Made by a program: the position numbers and the translations under genes | Shown: positions 41,267 to 50,311 of the stretch, piece by piece | How positions within the stretch are numbered: the stretch's first letter is position 1 | Layout of the letters: every line of letters starts with the position of its first letter | NCBI GenBank assembly: GCA_947632705.1 | Contig: CANRQE010000001.1 | Location: forward strand, 1 to 64,000 | DNA: 64,000 nucleotides | Reading direction: 5' to 3' | Source: an uncultured Coprococcus sp. | GTDB lineage: Bacteria > Bacillota > Clostridia > Lachnospirales > Lachnospiraceae | Notes under the pieces: model-generated | Seen by the model: only the letters and a program-made list of their open reading frames with translations | Told to the model about the DNA's origin: nothing | Database searches by the model: none

Positions 41267-42484
41267 ATGGTTGGTTTTATTTTAAAATATCTGAGTGGAT
41301 TTGCAAAATATTCTGTTAAGGGAATCGACATTCCCAGATTTTATAATTTGTGCAGCAAAAGAGATATCACGATTTGGGGAATAGAGGAAAAAGAGGACAA
41401 GGAAACCTTTTTTATCAACCGGAAGGATATGGAGGCTATCTTAATTCCCGCATCGAAATCCAACGTGGAACTTACAATGTTAAAAGAATACGGTTGCAGG
41501 GTGTTTCTAAAAACACATAGAAAAAGAATTCCGTTTGTTGTAGGGTTTATTATGTTTGCTGTTATTATTTATTTACAGTCTCTGTATATATGGGATATCA
41601 ATATCAGTGGTGAAACGAATTATACGAAGGAGGAAATTTTAAGCCATATTGAAAAAAATTATGTTTCAGAGGGAACCTTAAAGTCTGAAGTGGATTGTGA
41701 AGCGCTTGAAAAGAATCTTCGGAAGGATTTTGACGAAATTGCCTGGATTTCCTGCAGTATTGACGGTACAAGACTCAATATTACACTGACAGAGACGCTG
41801 GATGTTTTTACGGATACCAGTCTGACCACGCCGTCAAATGTTGTAGCTGTCAAGGACTGCACGATTACCAATATGATTACCACCGCAGGAACGCCTGTCG
41901 TAAAGGTAGGAGATGACGTCAAAAAAGGAGATATTCTGATTTCCGGTGCAATCTATCTGTATGATGATAACAAGGAAATTCTGGATACGCATTATGTGGC
42001 GGCCAAAGGTGAAATTCTCGGATTGACAGAATATCGGTATGAAGACTCCATGGAATTGTCATACTATAAAAAGGAATACAGTCAGAACAGCCGGTCGTAT
42101 TACCGTTTCGGAATGTTTACATATAATTTTACGCCCTATGTTCCTGATATCACATATGAGAATTTTGATACAGTGTCAAAGGAACATAAATTTCATATAG
42201 GCAACAGCTTTTATCTGCCGTTTCGTTATGAGAAAATTACGAATAAAGAGTATGAGCTGGTGCTTGCCTCCTATACGGAGGAGGAAGCAAAAAGCAGGAT
42301 GGAGGAACGTCTGATGCAATATATTACAGGATTACAAGAAAAGGGGGTGCAAATCTTAGAAAATAATGTTAAAATAACTATGCATGATGATCAATGTATC
42401 GCATCAGGTACGATAAAAGTCTGTGAGCCGGTTGGCATTTCAAAAGAGCTGGAGATTATAAGCGAGGAGACAGAGAGTGAGTAG
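41267..42484 (+). CDS. yqfD: Sporulation protein YqfD
   Basis: YqfD is a membrane protein of the sigma-E regulon with a role in spore formation that is not well defined. The 405-residue protein has an N-terminal cytoplasmic part (GFILKYLSGFAKYSVKGID), one membrane segment near residue 90 (IPFVVGFIMFAVIIYLQSLY) and a large outer beta-rich domain with a POTRA-like stretch (DINISGETNYTKEEIL). It overlaps phoH by 8 bases. Length is normal. Confidence 0.92.
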   Translation: MVGFILKYLSGFAKYSVKGIDIPRFYNLCSKRDITIWGIEEKEDKETFFINRKDMEAILIPASKSNVELTMLKEYGCRVFLKTHRKRIPFVVGFIMFAVIIYLQSLYIWDINISGETNYTKEEILSHIEKNYVSEGTLKSEVDCEALEKNLRKDFDEIAWISCSIDGTRLNITLTETLDVFTDTSLTTPSNVVAVKDCTITNMITTAGTPVVKVGDDVKKGDILISGAIYLYDDNKEILDTHYVAAKGEILGLTEYRYEDSMELSYYKKEYSQNSRSYYRFGMFTYNFTPYVPDITYENFDTVSKEHKFHIGNSFYLPFRYEKITNKEYELVLASYTEEEAKSRMEERLMQYITGLQEKGVQILENNVKITMHDDQCIASGTIKVCEPVGISKELEIISEETESE

Positions 42485-43520
42485 TATTTCAAAATCCATG
42501 ACAGTCACATCGGAATATGTTCAGAATGTATTCGGGCAGTTTGATGTGCATGCGAAGAAAATTGAAAAAGCCTTTCAGGTTTCCATGATCCTGCGGGATG
42601 ACAAGCTGAAAATCTCAGGAGAGGAACAGGAAGTCAATAAAGCCATGGATGTATTGGAACAGCTGTTTGCTGTTGCGGAGCGTGGCACGCAGATAGATTC
42701 CCAGAAGGTTGATTATATCATTTCCGTTTCAAAAGAATCTCCAAAGGAAGCAAAAGAAAATATTGCGGAGCTCGAACATGACATTATCTGCCATACCATA
42801 AACGGTAAGCCGATTATGCCGAAAACGAGAGGACAGAAAGCATATGTACATGCCATCGATCAGTCCATGATCGTATTTGGCGTGGGACCGGCAGGAACCG
42901 GTAAGACATACCTTGCCATGGCAAAGGCGATTACAGCGTTTAAGAATAACGAGGTTAACCGGATTATATTGACCAGACCGGCTATAGAAGCAGGGGAAAA
43001 GCTTGGTTTTCTGCCCGGAGATCTGCAGAGTAAGGTAGATCCATATTTGAGGCCGTTGTATGACGCCTTGTATGAAATTATGGGCGGGGATTCTTTTATG
43101 AAAAATATGGAAAAGGGGCTGATCGAGGTTGCGCCTTTAGCCTATATGAGAGGAAGAACGCTGGATCATGCATATATCGTATTGGATGAAGCGCAGAATA
43201 CAACGCCGGCTCAGATGAAAATGTTTTTGACCAGAATTGGATTTGGCTCGAAGGCAATTATTACAGGAGACCTGTCTCAGAAGGATCTGCCTTTTGAAGC
43301 GAAGTCCGGTCTGGATGTGGCGCTGCATGTAATCAGGGATATTGAGGAAATCAGTGTCTGCAGGTTGACAAGCCTGGATGTTGTGCGGCATCCTTTGGTG
43401 CAGAAGATTGTCAATGCTTACGAGGTTTATGAAAACAGGGAAAAACGTCTTGAAAAGGCGGAAGGCAAATCCGGTGCAGCCGCAAAGAGACAAGCTGTAA
43501 AAAGGAAAGGCAGGAGATAA
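42477..43520 (+). CDS. phoH: PhoH family ATPase
   Basis: PhoH-like proteins are cytosolic P-loop ATPases related to RNA helicase cores and linked to RNA handling with YbeY. The 347-residue protein has an N-terminal KH-like region, then Walker A GVGPAGTGKTYLA, Walker B VLDEAQNTTP, and ITGDLSQKDLP. The start is GTG 42477, 8 bases inside yqfD, with GAGGAG about 8 bases upstream. The C-terminus is basic (KRQAVKRKGRR). It precedes ybeY by 2 bases, the usual phoH-ybeY pair. Confidence 0.95.
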   Translation: MSSISKSMTVTSEYVQNVFGQFDVHAKKIEKAFQVSMILRDDKLKISGEEQEVNKAMDVLEQLFAVAERGTQIDSQKVDYIISVSKESPKEAKENIAELEHDIICHTINGKPIMPKTRGQKAYVHAIDQSMIVFGVGPAGTGKTYLAMAKAITAFKNNEVNRIILTRPAIEAGEKLGFLPGDLQSKVDPYLRPLYDALYEIMGGDSFMKNMEKGLIEVAPLAYMRGRTLDHAYIVLDEAQNTTPAQMKMFLTRIGFGSKAIITGDLSQKDLPFEAKSGLDVALHVIRDIEEISVCRLTSLDVVRHPLVQKIVNAYEVYENREKRLEKAEGKSGAAAKRQAVKRKGRR

Positions 43521-43522
43521 AG

Positions 43523-44035
43523 ATGTCTTATTTCGTTGAAAACGAATATGGAGACATTACGATTCCATCATACGAAGCAGTCATTTGTTCCGTCATTGAA
43601 CAGGCATTGGAGTTTATAAAATGTCCATATGCGTGTGAAGTGAATGTTCTGTTGACGAATAATGCCGAAATACAAAAAATCAACCGGGAACAAAGAGGGA
43701 TTGATGCACCGACGGATGTATTGTCTTTTCCGATGATTGATTATAAGCGACCCGGGGATTTTTCACTGGTTGAAGAAAATATTGCGGATTATTTTCATCC
43801 GGAAACAGGAGAGCTGTTGCTGGGAGATATTGTGATATCAATTGACCGTGTATATGAACAGGCGGAAAGCTATAATCATTCCGGAACCAGAGAACTGGCA
43901 TTTTTGACCGCTCACAGTATGCTTCATCTGTTTGGTTATGATCATATGACAGAAGCTGACCGGCAGAGAATGGAACAAATGCAGGAAGAAATTCTTACCA
44001 TGAAAGGATATACGAGGGATTATGAAGAAGATTAA
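43523..44035 (+). CDS. ybeY: Endoribonuclease YbeY
   Basis: YbeY is a zinc endoribonuclease needed for 16S rRNA 3'-end maturation and ribosome quality control. The 170-residue protein has the zinc motif HSMLHLFGYDH near residues 131-141 and the preceding DAPTDVLSFP and GDIVISID. The stretch between PMIDY and GDIV is a little longer than in most members. It overlaps the following lipoprotein gene by 14 bases. Confidence 0.95.
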   Translation: MSYFVENEYGDITIPSYEAVICSVIEQALEFIKCPYACEVNVLLTNNAEIQKINREQRGIDAPTDVLSFPMIDYKRPGDFSLVEENIADYFHPETGELLLGDIVISIDRVYEQAESYNHSGTRELAFLTAHSMLHLFGYDHMTEADRQRMEQMQEEILTMKGYTRDYEED

Positions 44036-45107
44036 GTTAGGCGTATGGATTGTAACATTGAGTATTGCTGCAATGGGTCTTGCCGGATGCGGCAAAAAAA
44101 CAGAGGTTGAAACAGAAGCAACCACAGAGATGACAACAGAAGCATCCGTAGAACAGACGACGGAAGCAACAACGGAAGAAATCCGGCATGAGGGTATCTA
44201 CAATGATCTGACCGGTGTGTGGGAAACGGACCGGACGGAGCCATATGGCCGGCCAATTTCCGTTATGATGAATAATATCAGTGATGCCATGCCGCAATGC
44301 GGAATCGGAGAAGCGGATGTTGTGTATGAGATGGTAGTGGAAGGCAGCATTACAAGATTACTGGCAATTTTCAGCGATTATTCCAATATCGAACGGCTTG
44401 GATCTATCAGAAGCTGCAGACCTTACTATGTGACGGTTTCCATGGAATATGATGCGATCTATATGCATTACGGACAGTCCCCGCAGGGAGAGACCAAGCT
44501 TGAAACCTCAGGAATCGACAATCTGAGCGGACTTTCCGCAGAAGGAAATGTGACCTATTATCGTTCAACTGACAGAGTGGCACCTCATAATGTTTTTACA
44601 AATCCTGAAATGATACAGGCCGGTATTGATTATATGGGATATTCCACAGAGCATTATTACGGCTTTGAAAGTATGTTTTCCTTTCATGATGAGATCACTC
44701 CGTTAGAAGGCGGAGAGACGGCAAACAAAATTACGACCGATTATAAGATCAACCATCCATGGTTTGAGTACCATGCGGATGACGGTCTTTATTACAGATT
44801 CCAATATAACACGGAGCATATAGACGGTAATACGAATGAGCAGATCGCATTTGAAAACATTATTGTACAGTTTGCCCATTATTCGGACCTGGATAGTGAA
44901 GGCAGACAGCAGATTGATCTGGTTGGTTCCGGTTCCGGTCTGTATGCAACAAACGGTAAGATTATTCCGATTACATGGCAAAAGACTTCAGAAAATGCCC
45001 AGACAAAGTTTTTTACGGAGGATGGAGAAGAGCTTCTGCTGAATCCGGGTAAAACCTGGGTTGCTGTTTTTGAATCCGAAAATACGAATGGCGTAACCTG
45101 GGAATAA
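44022..45107 (+). CDS. DUF3048 (YerB-like) lipoprotein
   Basis: The 361-residue product begins with a lipoprotein signal and lipobox AAMGLAGC, followed by a Thr/Glu-rich linker (EATTEMTTEASVEQTTEATT), so it should be anchored to the outer face of the membrane. The rest matches the DUF3048/YerB pattern: RPISVMMNNISDAMPQ, GIGEADVVYEMVVEGSITR, RLGSIRSCRPYYV, and a C-terminal half with ENIIVQFAHYSD and GKTWVAVFE. Function is unknown. The start lies within the 3' end of ybeY, implying coupling. A strong terminator follows. Confidence 0.88.
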   Translation: MKKIKLGVWIVTLSIAAMGLAGCGKKTEVETEATTEMTTEASVEQTTEATTEEIRHEGIYNDLTGVWETDRTEPYGRPISVMMNNISDAMPQCGIGEADVVYEMVVEGSITRLLAIFSDYSNIERLGSIRSCRPYYVTVSMEYDAIYMHYGQSPQGETKLETSGIDNLSGLSAEGNVTYYRSTDRVAPHNVFTNPEMIQAGIDYMGYSTEHYYGFESMFSFHDEITPLEGGETANKITTDYKINHPWFEYHADDGLYYRFQYNTEHIDGNTNEQIAFENIIVQFAHYSDLDSEGRQQIDLVGSGSGLYATNGKIIPITWQKTSENAQTKFFTEDGEELLLNPGKTWVAVFESENTNGVTWE

Positions 45108-45139
45108 TCCCTTTGCGGTATCTGATATATTTAATCTGA

Positions 45140-45197
45140 AATGGCAGTTTGAGACAAAGACGATTCACTTGTCTTTGCTCAAATTGCCATTTTTTTA
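45140..45197 (+). terminator. Strong terminator after the DUF3048 gene
   Basis: AATGGCAGTTTGAG-CAAAGAC pairs with GTCTTTG-CTCAAATTGCCATT in a stem of more than 20 bp with a single bulge, followed by seven T residues. It closes the yqfC-DUF3048 operon. Confidence 0.92.
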
Positions 45198-45249
45198 AAG
45201 CATAAATCCCGAATAAATGCAGATAATTTTCTTAAAAGGGGGAGATGTT

Positions 45250-45669
45250 TTGAAAAAAGGTTTTTTAATTGCAGTGACTGCGCTGATTATTCTGTTTTTA
45301 TTATCTTTTGCAGGTTCCTATATCGTATATACAAAGATGGAGCACTATTCTGATGATGCAGATCCGGTTCTTATATCGGAATCCGTGACGGAAGAAGACC
45401 GTGTAGTGGCGGCCGATCATGTGATCACAAAACAGCGAGAAACGGAAGAAAGTACGGAAACGGAAGAGCAGACAGAAAATCCAAATACATTTTATGCAAA
45501 GGAATATAACGGATATGTAGCCATCTTTAATCATACGAACAGTCTTTATGAATATACGGATATCAGTGTAGAGATGCTGGACGATGTCGTAAAAAAAAGA
45601 ATTAAGGAAGGCATATATTTTGAAAATATTGAAGAATTGTTTGCTTTTCTTGAATCCTATTCCAGTTAA
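45250..45669 (+). CDS. BofC C-terminal-domain-like membrane protein
   Basis: The 139-residue product has an N-terminal membrane segment (FLIAVTALIILFLLSFAGSY), an acidic linker (ETEESTETEEQTENP) and a C-terminal domain of about 55 residues, YNGYVAIFNHTN...YEYTDISVEML...GIYFENIEELFAFLESYSS. That pattern of a small beta domain ending in a leucine-rich helix resembles the BofC C-terminal domain, known from the Bacillus sigma-K checkpoint; the N-terminal BofC domain is absent. The start is TTG 45250, 5 bases after GGGGGAG; the in-frame frame opens at 45217 but without a suitable site. Location outside the membrane is likely. Confidence 0.7.
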   Translation: MKKGFLIAVTALIILFLLSFAGSYIVYTKMEHYSDDADPVLISESVTEEDRVVAADHVITKQRETEESTETEEQTENPNTFYAKEYNGYVAIFNHTNSLYEYTDISVEMLDDVVKKRIKEGIYFENIEELFAFLESYSS

Positions 45670-45731
45670 TGATAAAATAAACACAACTATGGATTCATCA
45701 TGGGCGCTTTAGAAAAATGACGGAGAAAACA

Positions 45732-46964
45732 ATGAGATATGATGTAGTGGTAATCGGAGGAGGTATGTCAGGCATGACTGCCGCCATCCGGGCAGCTTCC
45801 GGAATGAGAAGCAGGGGGAAAACGCCTCATATACTGCTTTTGGAGAAAAATAAAAAACTGGGAAAAAAGCTTTATGCAACTGGAAACGGAAAATGTAATC
45901 TGGCAAACCGGAATCTTGATTTGAGCTGTTACGAAAGTGAGAATGAATTCTTCCCATATAAGATTATGACAGTAAACAGCTGCAATGAGGTGGAGGCCTT
46001 TTTCAGACAGCTCGGCGTAATGCTCCGGGACGATCATGGATATCTCTATCCGATGTCCATGCAGGCTTCTTCTATAGTATGGGCATTATCAGACCGGATC
46101 AGGGCAGAAAAGATTGAACTGCATTTGTCGGAAAAGGCAGAATCGGTCAAAATACAGGATGGTTTATACAGGGTGTATACCGATCAGGGAAGCTATGAAA
46201 CCGTCAATCTGATTCTTGCCTGCGGCGGGGCAGCGGCACCGAAGCTTGGGGGCAGTCTGTCCGGTTACAGGCTTGCCGAGTCTTTAGGGCATACCGTCAT
46301 CCAGCCGCTTCCCGGTCTCTGTAAGTTAAAAACAAAGGAAGATTGTGAATTATTAAACGGTGTCAGAACCGGTGCAGAAGCCGCTTTATATATTGATGAC
46401 AAGCTATATATGACTGAGAGAGGAGAACTGCAGTTTACCGCAGAGGGTTTGTCCGGTATCATGATCTTTAATCTCAGCGTACCTGCAGCTGTTTACCTGA
46501 AGCAAAATGAAAACGTGAGTGTCGTGGTTGATTTTTTGCCGGATCTGACGGAGCCTGCGATTATATCTTATCTGGAATCCTTTCAGTCTGACAACCCGGA
46601 CCGGACCGTTTTAGCCTGTCTGAACGGACTGCTGCATGAAAAGATTTCCCAATACATATCAAAGCGGATGAACATAAGCGGAAAATATACCGGGGAATTG
46701 GATAAACATACATTTTATGAGATTGCAAAACGGATGAAACGATGTATCTTTCCGGTTATATCTTCAGGCAGCTTTGAGGAAGCGCAGGTTGCCTGTAAAG
46801 GAATAGATACCATGCAGATCAATCCGGATACAATGGAATCCAGAATTCAGCCGAATCTTTTCCTCACAGGCGAAATGCTGGATGTGACGGGAAAGTGTGG
46901 GGGTTATAACCTGATGTGGGCTGTGATTACCGGAATAAAGGCAGGGAATGGGATACATATATGA
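45732..46964 (+). CDS. HI0933-like NAD(P)/FAD-dependent oxidoreductase
   Basis: The 410-residue flavoprotein has the FAD motif VVIGGGMSGMTAAIRA at its start, the HI0933-family signature KLGKKLYATGNGKCNLAN, LACGGAAAPKLGG, and a C-terminal FAD loop GEMLDVTGKCGGYNLMWA. The family includes BaiN-type enzymes; the substrate here is unknown. I start at ATG 45732, with GACGGAG 6 bases upstream; ATG 45717 is in frame but lacks a site. It overlaps the next gene as ATGA, so both flavoproteins are made together. Confidence 0.92.
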   Translation: MRYDVVVIGGGMSGMTAAIRAASGMRSRGKTPHILLLEKNKKLGKKLYATGNGKCNLANRNLDLSCYESENEFFPYKIMTVNSCNEVEAFFRQLGVMLRDDHGYLYPMSMQASSIVWALSDRIRAEKIELHLSEKAESVKIQDGLYRVYTDQGSYETVNLILACGGAAAPKLGGSLSGYRLAESLGHTVIQPLPGLCKLKTKEDCELLNGVRTGAEAALYIDDKLYMTERGELQFTAEGLSGIMIFNLSVPAAVYLKQNENVSVVVDFLPDLTEPAIISYLESFQSDNPDRTVLACLNGLLHEKISQYISKRMNISGKYTGELDKHTFYEIAKRMKRCIFPVISSGSFEEAQVACKGIDTMQINPDTMESRIQPNLFLTGEMLDVTGKCGGYNLMWAVITGIKAGNGIHI

Positions 46965-48571
46965 TTCGGATCAGTAATATAAAAATGCCCGTGGATTACA
47001 AAAAAGAAGATCTGGATGCGGAGATTGGAAGACGCCTCAGGCTGAAACCGTGGCAGTTTTCTTATGAGTTATCCAGATTATCCATTGACAGCCGGGAAAA
47101 AAATCATGTGAAATATATCATATCCGTGAATGTTTTTTCAGAGTTTGAGCAGCAAATCCTAAGAAAAGTTCACGATAATAATATTATGTTAACTAATGAA
47201 ACGAAATATACCCTGCCGGCCTCCGGTACAGTACCGATGAAGTTTTCTCCTGTGATCATAGGAACCGGACCTGCCGGCCTGTTTGCCGGTCTGATGCTTG
47301 CCAGGGCAGGATATGCGCCGGTTTTGTTTGAACGGGGCATGGATGTTGAACGGCGGACGGCCCTGGTACAGAGCTTCTGGGAAGGAAGACGGCCGTTAAA
47401 TCCGGATTGTAATGTTCAGTTCGGTGAAGGCGGTGCAGGTACATTTTCCGACGGAAAGTTGAATACCGGGATTAAGGATCATTCCGGCCGGCGTTCCGAG
47501 GTATTGAAAACCTTTGCGGATTTTGGTGCCGATTCGTCAATTCTGTACAGCAATAAACCGCATATTGGTACGGATGTACTGGTGTCGGTTGTGAAAAATA
47601 TCAGAAATGAGATTCTCAGACTCGGGGGACAGGTTTGCTTTGAATCCTGTTTGGTTGATTATCAGCTGGTGGATGCGGACACAGTCTCGGTTATCATCGA
47701 GCATAACGGTAAGAAGAAGGAATTGTTCACCAATGCGCTTGTACTTGCAATCGGACACAGTGCCAGGGATACTTTCCGGTTATTATATGAGAAGGGGCTT
47801 CCGATTGAACAGAAACCGTTTGCCATGGGAGTCAGGATAGAGCATCCCCGTATTATGATTGATGAGGGACAGTATGGAACGCTTCCGTTGTATCGGGAGC
47901 TGCTTCCGGCTGCAGACTATAAATTTGCATACCGGACGGAGGACGGAAGGAATGTCTATACCTTTTGTATGTGTCCCGGCGGATATGTCGTGAATGCATC
48001 CTCGGAGCCGGGCGGCTTGTGCGTAAACGGCATGAGCTATTCCGGCAGAAACGGCAAAAATTCCAACAGTGCAGTGGTGGTAAATGTGACGCCGGAGGAT
48101 TATGGCTCCGATCATCCGCTTGCGGGAATGTTCTTTCAGCAGAAATGGGAAAAAAAGGCATATGAAGCCGCAGATGGTAAAATACCGGTACAGCGTTTCG
48201 GAGATTATATGCGTGGAAGAACAACTACGGAATTCGGAAGGATTCATCCGGAAATCAAAGGCGCATATGCATTTGCCGATCTGAAAAGCTGTTTGCCAGA
48301 GTATATAAACAATGCTATAATAAAAGGAGTTTTGTCCTTTGACAGATATCTTCCCGGCTATGCGGATTGTGATGCTGTTTTAAGCGGAATAGAGGCCAGA
48401 ACCTCTTCTCCTGTAAAGATTCTGAGAAATCAGACCTTTACCTGTGAGCATACGGCGATTTACCCCTGTGGTGAGGGAGCAGGCTATGCGGGAGGAATCA
48501 CATCTGCTGCTGTTGACGGCATCAGGGTGGCGGAAGCTGTCATATCAAAATATTCTATACAAAAGGATTAG
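46961..48571 (+). CDS. FAD-dependent dehydrogenase (uncharacterized COG2509-like)
   Basis: The 536-residue protein starts with a small domain (RISNIKMPVDYKKEDLDAEI) found in this uncharacterized family, then FAD motif GTGPAGLFAGLMLARAGY, the family signature NVQFGEGGAGTFSDGKLN, HIGTDVLV, LAIGHSARDTF, and the late CGEGAGYAGGITSAA loop. ATG 46961 overlaps the stop of the preceding flavoprotein. The family is widespread in Clostridia without a known substrate. It precedes proB by 5 bases. Confidence 0.92.
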   Translation: MIRISNIKMPVDYKKEDLDAEIGRRLRLKPWQFSYELSRLSIDSREKNHVKYIISVNVFSEFEQQILRKVHDNNIMLTNETKYTLPASGTVPMKFSPVIIGTGPAGLFAGLMLARAGYAPVLFERGMDVERRTALVQSFWEGRRPLNPDCNVQFGEGGAGTFSDGKLNTGIKDHSGRRSEVLKTFADFGADSSILYSNKPHIGTDVLVSVVKNIRNEILRLGGQVCFESCLVDYQLVDADTVSVIIEHNGKKKELFTNALVLAIGHSARDTFRLLYEKGLPIEQKPFAMGVRIEHPRIMIDEGQYGTLPLYRELLPAADYKFAYRTEDGRNVYTFCMCPGGYVVNASSEPGGLCVNGMSYSGRNGKNSNSAVVVNVTPEDYGSDHPLAGMFFQQKWEKKAYEAADGKIPVQRFGDYMRGRTTTEFGRIHPEIKGAYAFADLKSCLPEYINNAIIKGVLSFDRYLPGYADCDAVLSGIEARTSSPVKILRNQTFTCEHTAIYPCGEGAGYAGGITSAAVDGIRVAEAVISKYSIQKD

Positions 48572-48576
48572 GTATA

Positions 48577-49440
48577 ATGGAAAACAGAAAATATCTCAAA
48601 AACAAACAGAAAATTGTAATAAAAATCGGTTCCTCATCCCTGATTCATCAGGAGACAGGCGGATTGGACTATCTGAAATTGGAAAAACTGGTCCGCATCA
48701 TCTGTGATCTGAAAAATCAGGATAAGGATGTGGTGTTGGTTTCTTCCGGAGCCATCGGGGTAGGAGCCATGTCCCTAGGTCTTCAGAAAAAACCGAAAAC
48801 AACGTCATTGAGACAGGCCTGTGCCGCTGTCGGCCAGGGACAGCTGATGATGATTTATCAGAAGCTTTTTTATGAGTATCACAGAACTGCTGCACAGGTT
48901 CTTCTGACCTTTGACGTCATATCCTCTGACGAACGGCGGAAGAATGCGATAAATACCTTTGAGGAGCTTTTGCAGCTGGATGTCGTCCCGATTGTAAATG
49001 AAAATGATACGGTTGCAATTGATGAGCTGGATGACAGTGTGGCTTTTGGCGACAATGATACCTTGTCTGCAATTGTTGCATCCATGATTCATGCGGATCT
49101 GCTGATTCTTTTAACGGATATAGACGGACTGTATACAGACGATCCGAGAAGTCATCCGGAGGCCAGACTGATACCTGTTGTTGAAAGAATAGATGACAGG
49201 ATCAGAAAAATGGCAAAGGATGCGGGCTCTTCGCTTGGTACAGGCGGTATGACTACCAAGATTGCAGCGGCAAGGATTGCAGCAAATTCCGATTCCGATA
49301 TGGTAATTGTATCGGGAAAGGATATAGATAATATTAACAGGGTTATGGCCGGAGAAGATATCGGAACCCTGTTTCTGGCCTATAAAGAGGATGCCTTTGA
49401 TCTGTCCTCCTTTATTATACATAAAGAATATTTACAGTAA
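48577..49440 (+). CDS. proB: Glutamate 5-kinase, without PUA domain
   Basis: ProB phosphorylates glutamate in the first step of proline synthesis. The 287-residue protein covers the amino-acid kinase domain: IVIKIGSSSLI, VLVSSGAIGVG, VPIVNENDTV, FGDNDTLSA and the GSSLGTGGMTTKI loop. The C-terminal PUA domain of the long form is absent, as in many Gram-positives. It starts 5 bases after the flavoprotein gene and leads the proB-DUF896-fau-proA cluster. Confidence 0.96.
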   Translation: MENRKYLKNKQKIVIKIGSSSLIHQETGGLDYLKLEKLVRIICDLKNQDKDVVLVSSGAIGVGAMSLGLQKKPKTTSLRQACAAVGQGQLMMIYQKLFYEYHRTAAQVLLTFDVISSDERRKNAINTFEELLQLDVVPIVNENDTVAIDELDDSVAFGDNDTLSAIVASMIHADLLILLTDIDGLYTDDPRSHPEARLIPVVERIDDRIRKMAKDAGSSLGTGGMTTKIAAARIAANSDSDMVIVSGKDIDNINRVMAGEDIGTLFLAYKEDAFDLSSFIIHKEYLQ

Positions 49441-49450
49441 TGGAGGCTTT

Positions 49451-49669
49451 ATGGACGAGAAAAAAATTGCAAGAATCAATGAATTATACCATAAATCAAA
49501 GGCGGAAGGTTTAACGGAGGAAGAGACGCAGGAGCAGAAGCTGCTCAGGCAGGAATATATTTTTGCAATCAGAAATAATCTGAGAGGCCTGCTGAATAAT
49601 ATCAGCATAAAAGAGGCTGACGGTACGATTACGGATTTAAGTACAAAGGATCGGACAAAAAAGATTTAA
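49451..49669 (+). CDS. DUF896 (YnzC-like) small protein
   Basis: The 72-residue product matches the DUF896/UPF0291 pattern: EKKIARINELYHKSKAEGLT, EEETQEQKLLRQEYI and FRNNLRG-like IRNNLRGLLNNI. It is a small cytosolic helical protein of unknown function. ATG 49451 has GGAGG 5 bases upstream. It lies between proB and the 5-formyl-THF cyclo-ligase gene; no functional link to proline synthesis is evident. Confidence 0.92.
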   Translation: MDEKKIARINELYHKSKAEGLTEEETQEQKLLRQEYIFAIRNNLRGLLNNISIKEADGTITDLSTKDRTKKI

Positions 49670-49687
49670 GTATGACCGGGTGGGTGT

Positions 49688-50272
49688 ATGGATAAGAAAA
49701 TTCTCAGAAAACAGATGCTGCAGAAAAGACGCGGTCTTTTGGATGAGGCTGTTAAAAAGAATTCCGCCGCCGTCATGCAGAGGCTGACCGCAAATGCAGT
49801 GTATCGGGACGCCGCATGCATTCTGACCTATATCAGTACGGATCATGAAGTAGATACAACGGAGCTGATCAGGCGGGCGTGGACAGAAAATAAGCAGGTT
49901 TTTGTTCCGAGAGTCTGCGGAAAAGGAATGGAGTTTTACAGGATTCATTCCTTTGAGGATGTGGAACCCGGAGCATATGGGATTTTAGAGCCGAAAGGGA
50001 CTGAAATTTCTAAAGCGGAAAAGGGCCTTCTGATCGTACCGGGGGTTGCATTTGATAAAAGCGGTAACCGTATTGGGTATGGAGGCGGTTTTTATGATGC
50101 CTATATCAGCCGCTATCCGGATTTGAAAAAGGTCGCTCTTGCTTATGAGTTTCAGGTATTGGAAACCATTCCGGCGGAGGATTTTGACCAGGCTGTAGAT
50201 ATGATTATTACGGAGAACCATATTTATGATGGAAAGGCGTTTCGCGCAAAGCATCATTCTGACCAATTCTGA
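49688..50272 (+). CDS. 5-formyltetrahydrofolate cyclo-ligase
   Basis: The enzyme converts 5-formyl-THF to 5,10-methenyl-THF with ATP, returning stored folate to use. The 194-residue protein has RKQMLQKRRGLL at the start and the family signature IVPGVAFDKSGNRIGYGGGF-YDAYI, followed by LAYEFQVLETIP. It is full length. It lies in the proB-proA cluster; the AICAR transformylase of this window also uses folate but is remote. Confidence 0.93.
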   Translation: MDKKILRKQMLQKRRGLLDEAVKKNSAAVMQRLTANAVYRDAACILTYISTDHEVDTTELIRRAWTENKQVFVPRVCGKGMEFYRIHSFEDVEPGAYGILEPKGTEISKAEKGLLIVPGVAFDKSGNRIGYGGGFYDAYISRYPDLKKVALAYEFQVLETIPAEDFDQAVDMIITENHIYDGKAFRAKHHSDQF

Positions 50273-50311
50273 TTCAGGATAGAAATATTTTTTTCATATA
50301 GGAGGACAGAT

